Shown here: in pieces, positions 1 to 5,285 of the stretch
How the letters are laid out: the number at the start of each line of letters is the position of its first letter
How positions within the stretch are numbered: position 1 is the stretch's first letter
From: an uncultured Clostridia bacterium
GTDB taxonomy: Bacteria; Bacillota; Clostridia; Christensenellales; UBA1242
Direction of reading: 5' to 3'
DNA length: 5,285 bases
NCBI GenBank assembly: GCA_947631875.1
Contig: CANRMV010000076.1
Span: forward strand, 1-5,285
Notes under the pieces: generated by a model
Database searches by the model: none
The model's input: the letters and a program-made list of their open reading frames with translations, nothing else
Told to the model about the DNA's origin: nothing
Position numbers and translations under genes: made by a program

Positions 1-99
1 TCCCCGGTACGCATCTACGACCGCCAGACCCGCACCGAGATGCTGGACCGCAGCCATCTGATGGAGATTTGGGGAGATATGCGGTTCTACGAGGCGTGA
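1..99 (+). CDS. 3' end of an unidentified GC-rich protein gene (partial)
   Basis: The plus-strand frame starting at base 1 is open for 32 codons and ends at TGA (97-99); its start lies outside the window. The C-terminal peptide reads roughly SPVRIYDRQTRTEMLDRSHL, followed by MEIWGDMRFYEA. It is hydrophilic and rich in Arg, Asp and Glu, with no membrane segment or signal. Coding status is inferred from strong G/C preference at third positions in this frame (for example CGC, ATC, TAC, GAC, CTG, GAG, GCG). One minus-strand frame is also open over the same stretch, so the evidence is not conclusive. I do not recognise the family. Its GC content, about 61%, differs sharply from the rest of the window, so it probably belongs to a mobile element or to another organism joined during assembly. 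It converges with thiI, whose stop is 57 bases away. Confidence 0.5.
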   Translation, partial: SPVRIYDRQTRTEMLDRSHLMEIWGDMRFYEA

Positions 100-131
100 C
101 GGCGGCAAGAATATCAGGACAACAAAAGAAC

Positions 132-157
132 AAAAAAAACATCGTTTATATGTTTTT
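132..157 (-). terminator. Candidate intrinsic terminator after thiI
   Basis: Read on the minus strand, an 8-bp inverted repeat (AAAAACAT at 157-150, ATGTTTTT at 142-135, with a 7-base loop) begins inside the thiI stop codon and runs into an unbroken eight-T tract (139-132), part of which forms the 3' arm. The position at the end of a four-gene transcript is right for a terminator. The stem has only one G-C pair, so it would be weak, and simple A/T richness could produce it. The real terminator may have been lost at the compositional junction just beyond. Confidence 0.35.
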
Positions 158-1316
158 AATTTTTTATTATCAAAATTTCCTCTGATGCAAGAGCCTTTTC
201 TATAAGTGCCTCAACATCCAACTTTTGTTCCAATTTTTCCGCACGCTTGATTGTTGGTCTTATTACAGGATTTTTTGGCAAGAACACAGTGCAGCAATCT
301 TCATATGGCAAAATTGATGTTTCATAAGTTCCAATCTTTCTGGCGATAGACATAATTTCTTCTTTATCAAATGCCACAACAGGTCTAAACACAGGAATGT
401 CAACAACATAATTCGTCACAGTCATGCTTTGCATTGTTTGACTTGCAACTTGCCCAAGGCTTTCGCCCGTCACAATCGCACCCGCCTCATTCTTATCACA
501 CAAACGCTTTGCAATTCTCATCATAAAACGCCTCATAATCGTTATCATGTAATCTGCATCGCAATTTTTATGTATTTCCTCTTGAATTTCTGTAAAAGAA
601 ACAATATGGAGTTTAATTTCGTCAACATATTTGGTCAGCAGTTTGGCCAATTCAACAACCTTTTCTTTCGCTTGCACACTTGTGTATGGATAAGAATGAA
701 AATGCACCGCTTCAAGTTTTAACCCTCGCTTTGCCATCATATATCCAGCCACAGGACTGTCAATCCCACCCGAAAGAAGAAGCATTGCTTTGCCGGCACT
801 GCCAAGAGGAAGTCCACCCGCACAAGGCAAAAGATTTGTGTAAACATATGTTTTGTTGTTTGTTCTAACTTCCACATATATAATAAGATTAGGATTATAC
901 AAGTCCACTTTAAGATTTGGATTTTTATCAAGCACAACTTCACCCAAATGCTTGTCAAGTTCCATTGATGTCATAGCAAAACTCTTGTCGGCGCGTTTGG
1001 TTTCAATTTTAAAAGTTTTCACCCCTTCAACATCAACCTCGCAAACTTTTTTCTCTATTTCTTGCAAATCAGTGTCGAATTCAACCGCTGGCGCAACGCC
1101 AATCAACCCAAAAACCGTTTGCAATTTTTCTATTATTTCTCCCTCAAAGTCATCTATATAATCAGACAAAACAAGACGCCCCTGCGTTTCCACCAAATGA
1201 CACTGAAAATCTCGCAACTTTTTCAATATGTTTGTTTTTAAAAGATTTATAAAATCATGGCGATTTTTTCCTTTTAAAAATAATTCACCGAATTTCAAAA
1301 GCAAAACTCTTTTCAT
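156..1316 (-). CDS. thiI: tRNA 4-thiouridine synthase / sulfurtransferase ThiI
   Basis: This 386-residue protein adenylates U8 of tRNA with ATP and replaces the oxygen with sulfur to give 4-thiouridine; in many bacteria it also passes sulfur to ThiS for thiamine thiazole. It acts in the cytoplasm. The order is an N-terminal ferredoxin-like region and THUMP domain (about residues 1-165), then a PP-loop adenylation domain (about 172-350). The PP-loop is SGGIDSPV at 182-189, with D186 matching the catalytic Asp of the family. The motif PYEDCC (337-342) ends in C342, which aligns with the persulfide-handling Cys344 of the E. coli enzyme. There is no C-terminal rhodanese domain. The length fits the short Bacillus-type form (about 400 residues) rather than the E. 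coli form (482), so sulfur must come directly from a desulfurase, presumably the gene immediately upstream. The ATG overlaps that gene's stop, and AAGGAAAGGG at 1333-1324 supplies the ribosome-binding site. Confidence 0.96.
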   Translation of the reverse strand: MKRVLLLKFGELFLKGKNRHDFINLLKTNILKKLRDFQCHLVETQGRLVLSDYIDDFEGEIIEKLQTVFGLIGVAPAVEFDTDLQEIEKKVCEVDVEGVKTFKIETKRADKSFAMTSMELDKHLGEVVLDKNPNLKVDLYNPNLIIYVEVRTNNKTYVYTNLLPCAGGLPLGSAGKAMLLLSGGIDSPVAGYMMAKRGLKLEAVHFHSYPYTSVQAKEKVVELAKLLTKYVDEIKLHIVSFTEIQEEIHKNCDADYMITIMRRFMMRIAKRLCDKNEAGAIVTGESLGQVASQTMQSMTVTNYVVDIPVFRPVVAFDKEEIMSIARKIGTYETSILPYEDCCTVFLPKNPVIRPTIKRAEKLEQKLDVEALIEKALASEEILIIKN

Positions 1317-1333
1317 TTTGTCACCCTTTCCTT
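1313..1333 (-). promoter_or_regulatory. Coupled stop/start and RBS for thiI
   Basis: The desulfurase stop TGA (1315-1313) and the thiI start ATG (1316-1314) share the four bases ATGA. A purine-rich AAGGAAAGGG lies at 1333-1324 within the last codons of the desulfurase gene, with 7 bases between its GGG and the ATG. This arrangement fixes the thiI start and is typical of translational coupling, which would keep the sulfur donor and acceptor enzymes in step. Confidence 0.85.
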
Positions 1334-2434
1334 AATATTTTTGTAAGTTTCACAAATAATTTTTGCGGCAAGAGACATCTCTTCATTTGATTGATACGCA
1401 TTAAAACTCACTCGCACCGTTGAGATTATGTCCTCTTTGGAAAAGCCAATATTTTCAAGTATTCGATTGCCCGCCTTCTTCGATGAACAGGCACTTCCAA
1501 GCCCAACAACAACTCCGTTTTCTTCAAGCGCATGAAGCATTGTTTCACCTTTCACGCCTGCAAATTTGATGCATTCAATGTATGGCGAGCCTCCAAAATC
1601 CAAAACTTCAATTCCAGGAACTGCCAATCCAGAATTAAAAATCGCTTTCAAATTTTTCACTTTTTCCAAATTGGCAGAAACATCAATAAGTTCAACGGCT
1701 TTTCTAAATTGCATTATTCCGGAAACGTTTTCCGTTCCCGAGCGCAGCCCATATTGCTGACCTCCACCTTGAAAAAGTTCTTTCAGCGAGTTTTTATTTT
1801 TAACATAAAGCCCCGCAACACCTTTTGGGCCATGTATTTTGTGAGCACTAAAAGAATACAAATCAACTGCCAAACCTCTCAGCGAAAACGGAATTTTCAT
1901 AAATGCCTGCACGCCGTCAACATGAAAAATCGCCTTTGGACACAACTTATTTTTCAAAGTCGAAATCTTTTTCAAATCATTTATAGCACCCGTTTCATTG
2001 GAAACATGCATAATGGAAATCAAACGGGTTCTCTCATTCAAAACACTTTCAAGTTTTTGCAAATCAACAGTTCCATCTTTTGCCAAAGGAACAAAATGAA
2101 CAATTTTCCCTTCAAGTTCCATTTGCTTAGCAACATTATACACAGAAGGATGCTCCCCACAAGAAAAAACATATTCCAAATTGCCAGCCCTCAAACTTCC
2201 TTTTATTGCCAAATTATTGCTTTCAGTGGCACAACTCGTAAACAAAACATTGCCTTCACTTGCGCCCAATTTCTTTAAGAATAATTTTTCAGTTTCAGAA
2301 ATTTGCTTGAAAACATTCATAGATTTAATGCTGACGGCCGAAGGATTGAAAAAATCTTCGCATGAAAATTCTTTATGAACTTCCAAGCATTGTTCAAACA
2401 TTTTTGTTGTTCCTGCATTATCTAAAAAAATCAT
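1313..2434 (-). CDS. nifS: Cysteine desulfurase, NifS/IscS class-V aminotransferase family; likely sulfur donor to ThiI (NifZ-like)
   Basis: A 373-residue pyridoxal-phosphate enzyme that converts cysteine to alanine and carries the released sulfur as a persulfide. Visible family signatures are the N-terminal FLDNAGTT (3-10), CATESNN (68-74), the PLP-stacking His in GEHPSV (H95), HVDGVQA with the PLP-contacting D173 and Q176, the Schiff-base lysine in SFSAHKIHGPKG (K199), RSGTEN (231-236), and the persulfide Cys in GLGSACSSKKAGNR (C316). All catalytic residues expected from IscS are present and the length is normal. The four-base overlap with thiI points to the role known for B. subtilis NifZ, a desulfurase dedicated to ThiI. 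That role is inferred from context; the sequence alone would also fit a general Fe-S or MnmA-directed desulfurase. Two N-terminal motifs deviate slightly (NAGTT for the usual NAATT, NPSAVS for NPS-S/A-xH). The start is the ATG at 2434-2432, preceded by AAGGA. Confidence 0.94.
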   Translation of the reverse strand: MIFLDNAGTTKMFEQCLEVHKEFSCEDFFNPSAVSIKSMNVFKQISETEKLFLKKLGASEGNVLFTSCATESNNLAIKGSLRAGNLEYVFSCGEHPSVYNVAKQMELEGKIVHFVPLAKDGTVDLQKLESVLNERTRLISIMHVSNETGAINDLKKISTLKNKLCPKAIFHVDGVQAFMKIPFSLRGLAVDLYSFSAHKIHGPKGVAGLYVKNKNSLKELFQGGGQQYGLRSGTENVSGIMQFRKAVELIDVSANLEKVKNLKAIFNSGLAVPGIEVLDFGGSPYIECIKFAGVKGETMLHALEENGVVVGLGSACSSKKAGNRILENIGFSKEDIISTVRVSFNAYQSNEEMSLAAKIICETYKNIKERVTK

Positions 2435-2449
2435 TTATCCTTCATCCTC
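2431..2449 (-). promoter_or_regulatory. Desulfurase RBS with an overlapping four-codon mini-ORF
   Basis: Upstream of the desulfurase ATG lie two Shine-Dalgarno-like motifs: AAGGA (2442-2438), only 3 bases from the ATG, and GAGG (2449-2446), 11 bases away. Neither spacing is ideal. Between them an ATG (2445-2443) opens a tiny frame, Met-Lys-Asp-Lys, whose TGA (2433-2431) overlaps the desulfurase ATG. This could be chance in a purine-rich leader or a small coupling device. Confidence 0.4.
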
Positions 2450-2458
2450 TTTTTTGCT

Positions 2459-2506
2459 GCATAACACAACAATATATAGCGTAGTATGCAACATACTACA
2501 CAATAT
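2459..2506. repeat. Intergenic palindromic element, copy 1 (between pheT and the desulfurase gene)
   Basis: On the plus strand this 48-base stretch contains GCATAACAC (2459-2467), GTAGTATGCA (2481-2490) and CATACTACACAATAT (2492-2506). The centre is a perfect 8-bp inverted repeat, GTAGTATG (2481-2488) and CATACTAC (2492-2499), around a 3-base loop. The same three half-sites occur in the same order and alternating orientation at 4946-4997. It ends 3 bases before the pheT stop codon (2510-2512), so in the mRNA the hairpin comes directly after pheT. No T-run follows on the minus strand, so it is not a classical terminator. Confidence 0.65.
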
Positions 2507-2509
2507 CTG

Positions 2510-4921
2510 TTACACTTGCCTAAGTTTTGCTCCAAATCTAAATTCAAGACTTTTCAAAATTTTTGAGATTGCAGCATTAATCTCGTCACTAGTCAAAGTT
2601 TTTTCGTCACTTACAAAAAGCATTTTGTATGCCATGCTTTTTTTGTTTGCCCCCAAGACATCACTTCTATAAACATCAAACAAGTTAACCTCAACGCAGT
2701 TTTTCCCACCGGCAGACTTGATCGCCTTAACAAGTTCTTCATTGGAAACTTTTTCATCCACAACAACAGCAATATCACGTTCAACCGAAGGAAATTTTGA
2801 AACCTCTTTTGTTTCATATTGTTTCTCTGGCAAACTTGAAAGATAATCAGTGTCAAGTTCACCATAATAAACATCTTGCCCTATGTCATAATTTTTCAAA
2901 ACGGTTTTGTGAACTTTTCCAAACCAGCCAACAATTTTTCCATCTTTTGCAACAATTTGCGCACTCACACCACTATGCAAATATGGCTCTTTCGCCCTTT
3001 CCAACGAATATTCAAGCGATGTGCCCACGAGCAAATTTTCAACAACAGCCTTCATATTAAAGAAATCAAACCCCGCCTCACAAACAGCAAACGACAATCT
3101 GTTATTTTCGTTTGGCAGTTCAGTTAAAGGCAAAGATTTTGGTTGATACACCCTTCCAACCTCAAAAAATTTCAAATCTTTGTTGCCAACGGACAAATTG
3201 TATGCAATATCAAGCAAAAGCGCATGTGCCATAACCGTTCGAACCGTTGACAAATCTTCACTTATTGGATTTGCAATTTTTATAACATTTCTTCTCTCAT
3301 CATCATTTGAAAGCAACAATTTATCACACGCCTGCCCAGAATAGAGCGAATAGTTTAGCGTTTCATAAAAGCCGGCATCAACCAAAATGTTTTTCAAATT
3401 GTTTTCAAACACAAGTCTTGGCTCATATTCGCCTATGGTTATTGAAGAATTTTCAAAAACTCCGCCCTCAACATTATTATAAACATCATAACCAAAAATT
3501 CTTATAATTTCATCAGCCAAATCATTGTCATTTTGGATATCTTCACGCAAAATTGGAGGTTCACAAGTTAAATAATCACCATTTAAACTGCTCACAATTC
3601 CAAGCCCATTCAAAATTTGAAGCACTCTATCTTTTGGAATTTCAAAGCCCAAAATTTTGCAAATTTTACTATATGACGCCTTAACAATTTGCGTTTGTCC
3701 AAGTTTAACATCCCCAATTTTATCAATAAGTCCGCCCACAATTTCGCCGCAAGCAAGCCTATCCACAAGATGAAGCGCCCGTTTAAGCGCCAACGTTGGA
3801 GAATTTACATTCACACCTTTTTCATATCTTGCAGAACTGTCCGTTCTCAAACCAAACTTTTTGGCGGTCAAACGAACACTTTTCAAATCAAACACAGCAC
3901 ATTCAAAAACGCTTTCTGTGGTGTCATTTTCAATGGCACTATTCACTCCGCCAATCACGCCTGCAATTACAACAGGCTTTTTTGCATCAGCAATAACCAT
4001 AACATCTTCGTCAAGTTCATAGGTGTTTCCATTTAAAACAGAAATCTTTTCGCCTTTCTTGGCTTGGCGAACTTCAATTTTCTTTCCTTCCAAATAGCGA
4101 TAATCAAAAGCGTGCATAGGTTGTCCCTGTTCAATCAAAATATAATTGGTTATATCAACCATATTATTGATTGGCTTGATGCCAACAGCGTTAAGCCTAC
4201 TGCGAAGCCAAAGAGGTGAACGCATAAGTTTGATACTTTTAACATACGCAGCCATATATCTTGTGCAATTTGGAGTTTTCAAGTTAACAGAAACATAGTT
4301 GTTCACATCGCCAGAAACGGTTTTGTATGAAACATCAAAATCTTTAAACTTTTTATCAAACATCGCACAAACTTCATGTGCAACGCCCACAACACTGTTG
4401 CAATCTGGCCTATTTGGTGTGACATTTATATCAAAAACAACATCATTTAAAAGAAGTGCATCTTCAATTTTTGTGCCTGGCTTAAAATCACTTGGCAAAA
4501 TAAGTATGCCGTTTATGCCAGCACCTTCAAAATAATTTTCATCAATACCAATTTCCTCGCCAGAACAAAACATTCCTTCACTTTTCACACCTCTAAAATT
4601 GGTTGGCTTAATTTTCACACCATTGCAAAGGTCTGCTCCGTCAAGCGCAACAGGAACAATCGCCCCTTCAAAAACATTTGTTGCAGATGTGATGATTTGC
4701 ACTGTTTTAAAACCAACATTCACCTGGCAAACAACCAGCCTGTCCGCCTCTGGATGCTTTTCAATTTTTTCAATGCGGCATACATAAACATCATGAAGAT
4801 GTTCGTTTTGATATATCAAATCTTCAACCTCAAACCCAGAAGTTGTCAATTTTTCCGCAACTTCTTTGGCTGGAATATCAATATCAACAAAATCTTTAAG
4901 CCAATTATATGAAACTTTCAT
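2510..4921 (-). CDS. pheT: Phenylalanyl-tRNA synthetase beta subunit PheT
   Basis: An 803-residue subunit of the alpha2beta2 synthetase that charges tRNA-Phe; the beta chain binds tRNA and hydrolyses mischarged Tyr-tRNA. The order is a short N-terminal MKVSYNWLKDFVDID segment, a tRNA-binding OB fold (about 40-150, with HPEADRLVVCQVNVG at 56-70), the B3/B4 editing domain (about 205-390, with QPMHAFD at 267-273, VFECAVF at 338-344 and FGLRTDSSARYEKG at 356-369), the B5 domain (about 405-480, with REDIQNDNDLADEI at 459-472), the catalytic-like core (about 485-690, with NPISEDLSTVR at 551-561) and the C-terminal ferredoxin-fold anticodon-binding domain (about 708-803, from KFPSVERDIAVVVD to FGAKLRQV). 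Length is normal and no frameshift is seen. The reading frame stays open upstream to a GTG at 4987, but the ATG at 4921-4919 is chosen because it gives the conserved N-terminus and has AAAGGAG nine bases upstream. It lies downstream of pheS, the usual pairing. Confidence 0.98.
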   Translation of the reverse strand: MKVSYNWLKDFVDIDIPAKEVAEKLTTSGFEVEDLIYQNEHLHDVYVCRIEKIEKHPEADRLVVCQVNVGFKTVQIITSATNVFEGAIVPVALDGADLCNGVKIKPTNFRGVKSEGMFCSGEEIGIDENYFEGAGINGILILPSDFKPGTKIEDALLLNDVVFDINVTPNRPDCNSVVGVAHEVCAMFDKKFKDFDVSYKTVSGDVNNYVSVNLKTPNCTRYMAAYVKSIKLMRSPLWLRSRLNAVGIKPINNMVDITNYILIEQGQPMHAFDYRYLEGKKIEVRQAKKGEKISVLNGNTYELDEDVMVIADAKKPVVIAGVIGGVNSAIENDTTESVFECAVFDLKSVRLTAKKFGLRTDSSARYEKGVNVNSPTLALKRALHLVDRLACGEIVGGLIDKIGDVKLGQTQIVKASYSKICKILGFEIPKDRVLQILNGLGIVSSLNGDYLTCEPPILREDIQNDNDLADEIIRIFGYDVYNNVEGGVFENSSITIGEYEPRLVFENNLKNILVDAGFYETLNYSLYSGQACDKLLLSNDDERRNVIKIANPISEDLSTVRTVMAHALLLDIAYNLSVGNKDLKFFEVGRVYQPKSLPLTELPNENNRLSFAVCEAGFDFFNMKAVVENLLVGTSLEYSLERAKEPYLHSGVSAQIVAKDGKIVGWFGKVHKTVLKNYDIGQDVYYGELDTDYLSSLPEKQYETKEVSKFPSVERDIAVVVDEKVSNEELVKAIKSAGGKNCVEVNLFDVYRSDVLGANKKSMAYKMLFVSDEKTLTSDEINAAISKILKSLEFRFGAKLRQV

Positions 4922-4930
4922 TTTTCTTTT

Positions 4931-4937
4931 CTCCTTT
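4931..4937 (-). promoter_or_regulatory. Ribosome-binding site of pheT
   Basis: AAAGGAG on the minus strand lies nine bases upstream of the ATG at 4921-4919. It decides the start against an in-frame GTG 66 bases further upstream, whose extra 22 codons would run through the intergenic repeat and match no known PheT N-terminus. Confidence 0.88.
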
Positions 4938-4945
4938 AATTTGTT

Positions 4946-4997
4946 GCATAATACACAATATGTGGTGTAGTATGCATTGCATAACACCTCAAAATAT
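4946..4997. repeat. Intergenic palindromic element, copy 2 (between pheS and pheT)
   Basis: On the plus strand this stretch has GCATAATACACAATAT (4946-4961), GTGTAGTATGCA (4965-4976), GCATAACAC (4979-4987) and a closing AATAT (4993-4997), collinear with copy 1 at 2459-2506. Shared pieces are GTAGTATGCA (10 of 10), GCATAACAC (9 of 9, present in both copies but at opposite ends) and CATA-A/C-TACACAATAT (14 of 15). The first two blocks form an inverted repeat of 12-base arms (4945-4956 and 4965-4976) with one mismatch and an 8-base loop. It fills most of the 85-base pheS-pheT gap and ends before the pheT ribosome-binding site, so it does not obviously occlude it. Confidence 0.65.
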
Positions 4998-5006
4998 TGT
5001 TTTTTC

Positions 5007-5285
5007 TTATCTCATTTGTTTTAAAAATCTCATGTCATTTCTAAACAGATATTTGATATTTGGAATTTTGTTTGTCACCATCACACTTCTGTCAATGCCC
5101 GGTCCAAATGCAAAGCCGCTATATTTTTTGCTGTCAATTCCGCACATTTCAAGCACTTTTGGATTCACAACCCCTGCTGCAAAAAATTCTGTGAAGCCCG
5201 TTCCTTTGCAAAGCGTGCACCCCTTGCCCTGACACATCTGGCAAGTTGCATCAATTTCGATTGACGGCTCTGTGAATGGAAAATA
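5007..5285 (-). CDS. pheS: Phenylalanyl-tRNA synthetase alpha subunit PheS, C-terminal 92 residues (5' end outside window)
   Basis: The minus-strand frame is open from the window edge to TAA at 5009-5007 and reads YFPFTEPSIEIDATC onward. This is the catalytic end of the class II alpha subunit, which forms Phe-AMP and transfers Phe to tRNA. Visible features, numbered within the fragment, are the conserved YFPFTEPS-E-D stretch (1-12), a four-cysteine cluster C15-x2-C18-x4-C23-x2-C26 followed by KGTGF, the GxxNPKVLEMCGID segment (38-51), and class II motif 3 GFAFGPGIDR with its ATP-binding Arg (R66). The C-terminus KYLFRNDMRFLKQMR is typical, so the 3' end is intact. An internal ATG at 5237 is not the start, because the conserved sequence continues upstream to the edge. 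pheT follows after 85 bases. Any T-box or promoter controlling the operon would be upstream of pheS and cannot be seen here. Confidence 0.97.
   Translation of the reverse strand, partial: YFPFTEPSIEIDATCQMCQGKGCTLCKGTGFTEFFAAGVVNPKVLEMCGIDSKKYSGFAFGPGIDRSVMVTNKIPNIKYLFRNDMRFLKQMR

Noticed and set aside
853..1161. Plus-strand open frame of 102 codons antisense to thiI
   Set aside because: It lies fully inside thiI on the other strand, is Ser/Thr-rich without any domain signature, and has no convincing ribosome-binding site.
1532..2278. Long plus-strand open frame (248 codons) antisense to the desulfurase gene
   Set aside because: The opposite strand encodes a complete, motif-bearing desulfurase. 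The plus-strand product is rich in Phe, Asn, Gln and Lys with no recognisable motif, and is best explained as a shadow of the coding strand's composition.
2459..2510. Sigma-70-type promoter for the desulfurase inside the repeat
   Set aside because: TATATA-like and TTGnnn-like hexamers are present, but the spacings I could find (about 19-21 bases) and the matches are poor. In such A/T-rich sequence they are not better than chance.
4922..4987. 22-codon N-terminal extension of PheT from a GTG at 4987
   Set aside because: The extension is translated through the intergenic palindromic repeat, is Cys/Tyr-rich and unlike any PheT N-terminus, and the GTG has no spaced ribosome-binding site. The ATG at 4921 has an AAAGGAG at ideal distance.
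4946..4997. Transcription terminator or attenuator between pheS and pheT
   Set aside because: The inverted repeat is A/T-rich, has a mismatch, and is not followed by a T-run on the minus strand. Termination there would also separate the two subunits of one enzyme.
2459..4997. Composite transposon or insertion sequence with the two repeats as ends
   Set aside because: The copies are in the same orientation, imperfect, and enclose only pheT with no transposase, so they are more likely dispersed intergenic repeats than element termini.

Overview
The window carries an ordinary housekeeping block read entirely from the minus strand, plus a short, compositionally foreign fragment at the left edge. 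Minus-strand gene order in transcription is pheS (3' end only, 5285-5007), pheT (4921-2510), a NifS/IscS-type cysteine desulfurase (2434-1313) and thiI (1316-156). The host looks like a low-GC bacterium of the Bacillota type. Two 60-base hand counts gave about 38% and 43% GC, ribosome-binding sites are AGGAG-like, ThiI lacks a rhodanese domain, and its desulfurase partner is encoded next to it, as in Bacillus. UGA acts as a stop at the desulfurase terminus, so the standard code fits. I cannot place the organism more precisely.

Layout. Bases 1-99 are the end of a GC-rich plus-strand reading frame (60 of 99 bases are G or C). Composition changes abruptly near base 120. This is either a genuine boundary of a mobile element or a chimeric assembly join. 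Bases 100-155 hold no gene, only a weak AT-rich terminator-like hairpin after thiI. The desulfurase and thiI overlap by four bases (ATGA), which implies translational coupling. Gaps of 75 and 85 bases separate desulfurase/pheT and pheT/pheS. Each gap contains a diverged copy of the same roughly 50-base palindromic element. No stretch longer than 300 bases lacks a gene.

Function. PheS and PheT form the alpha2beta2 phenylalanyl-tRNA synthetase. The desulfurase takes sulfur from cysteine as an enzyme-bound persulfide. ThiI uses that sulfur with ATP to make 4-thiouridine at position 8 of tRNA, and in many bacteria also supplies sulfur for thiamine thiazole. All four genes therefore act on tRNA charging or tRNA modification.

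I do not see an undescribed multi-gene system here. The points most worth a second look are the intergenic palindromic repeat flanking pheT on both sides, the compositional junction at the left edge, and the linkage of the tRNA-thiolation pair to pheST.
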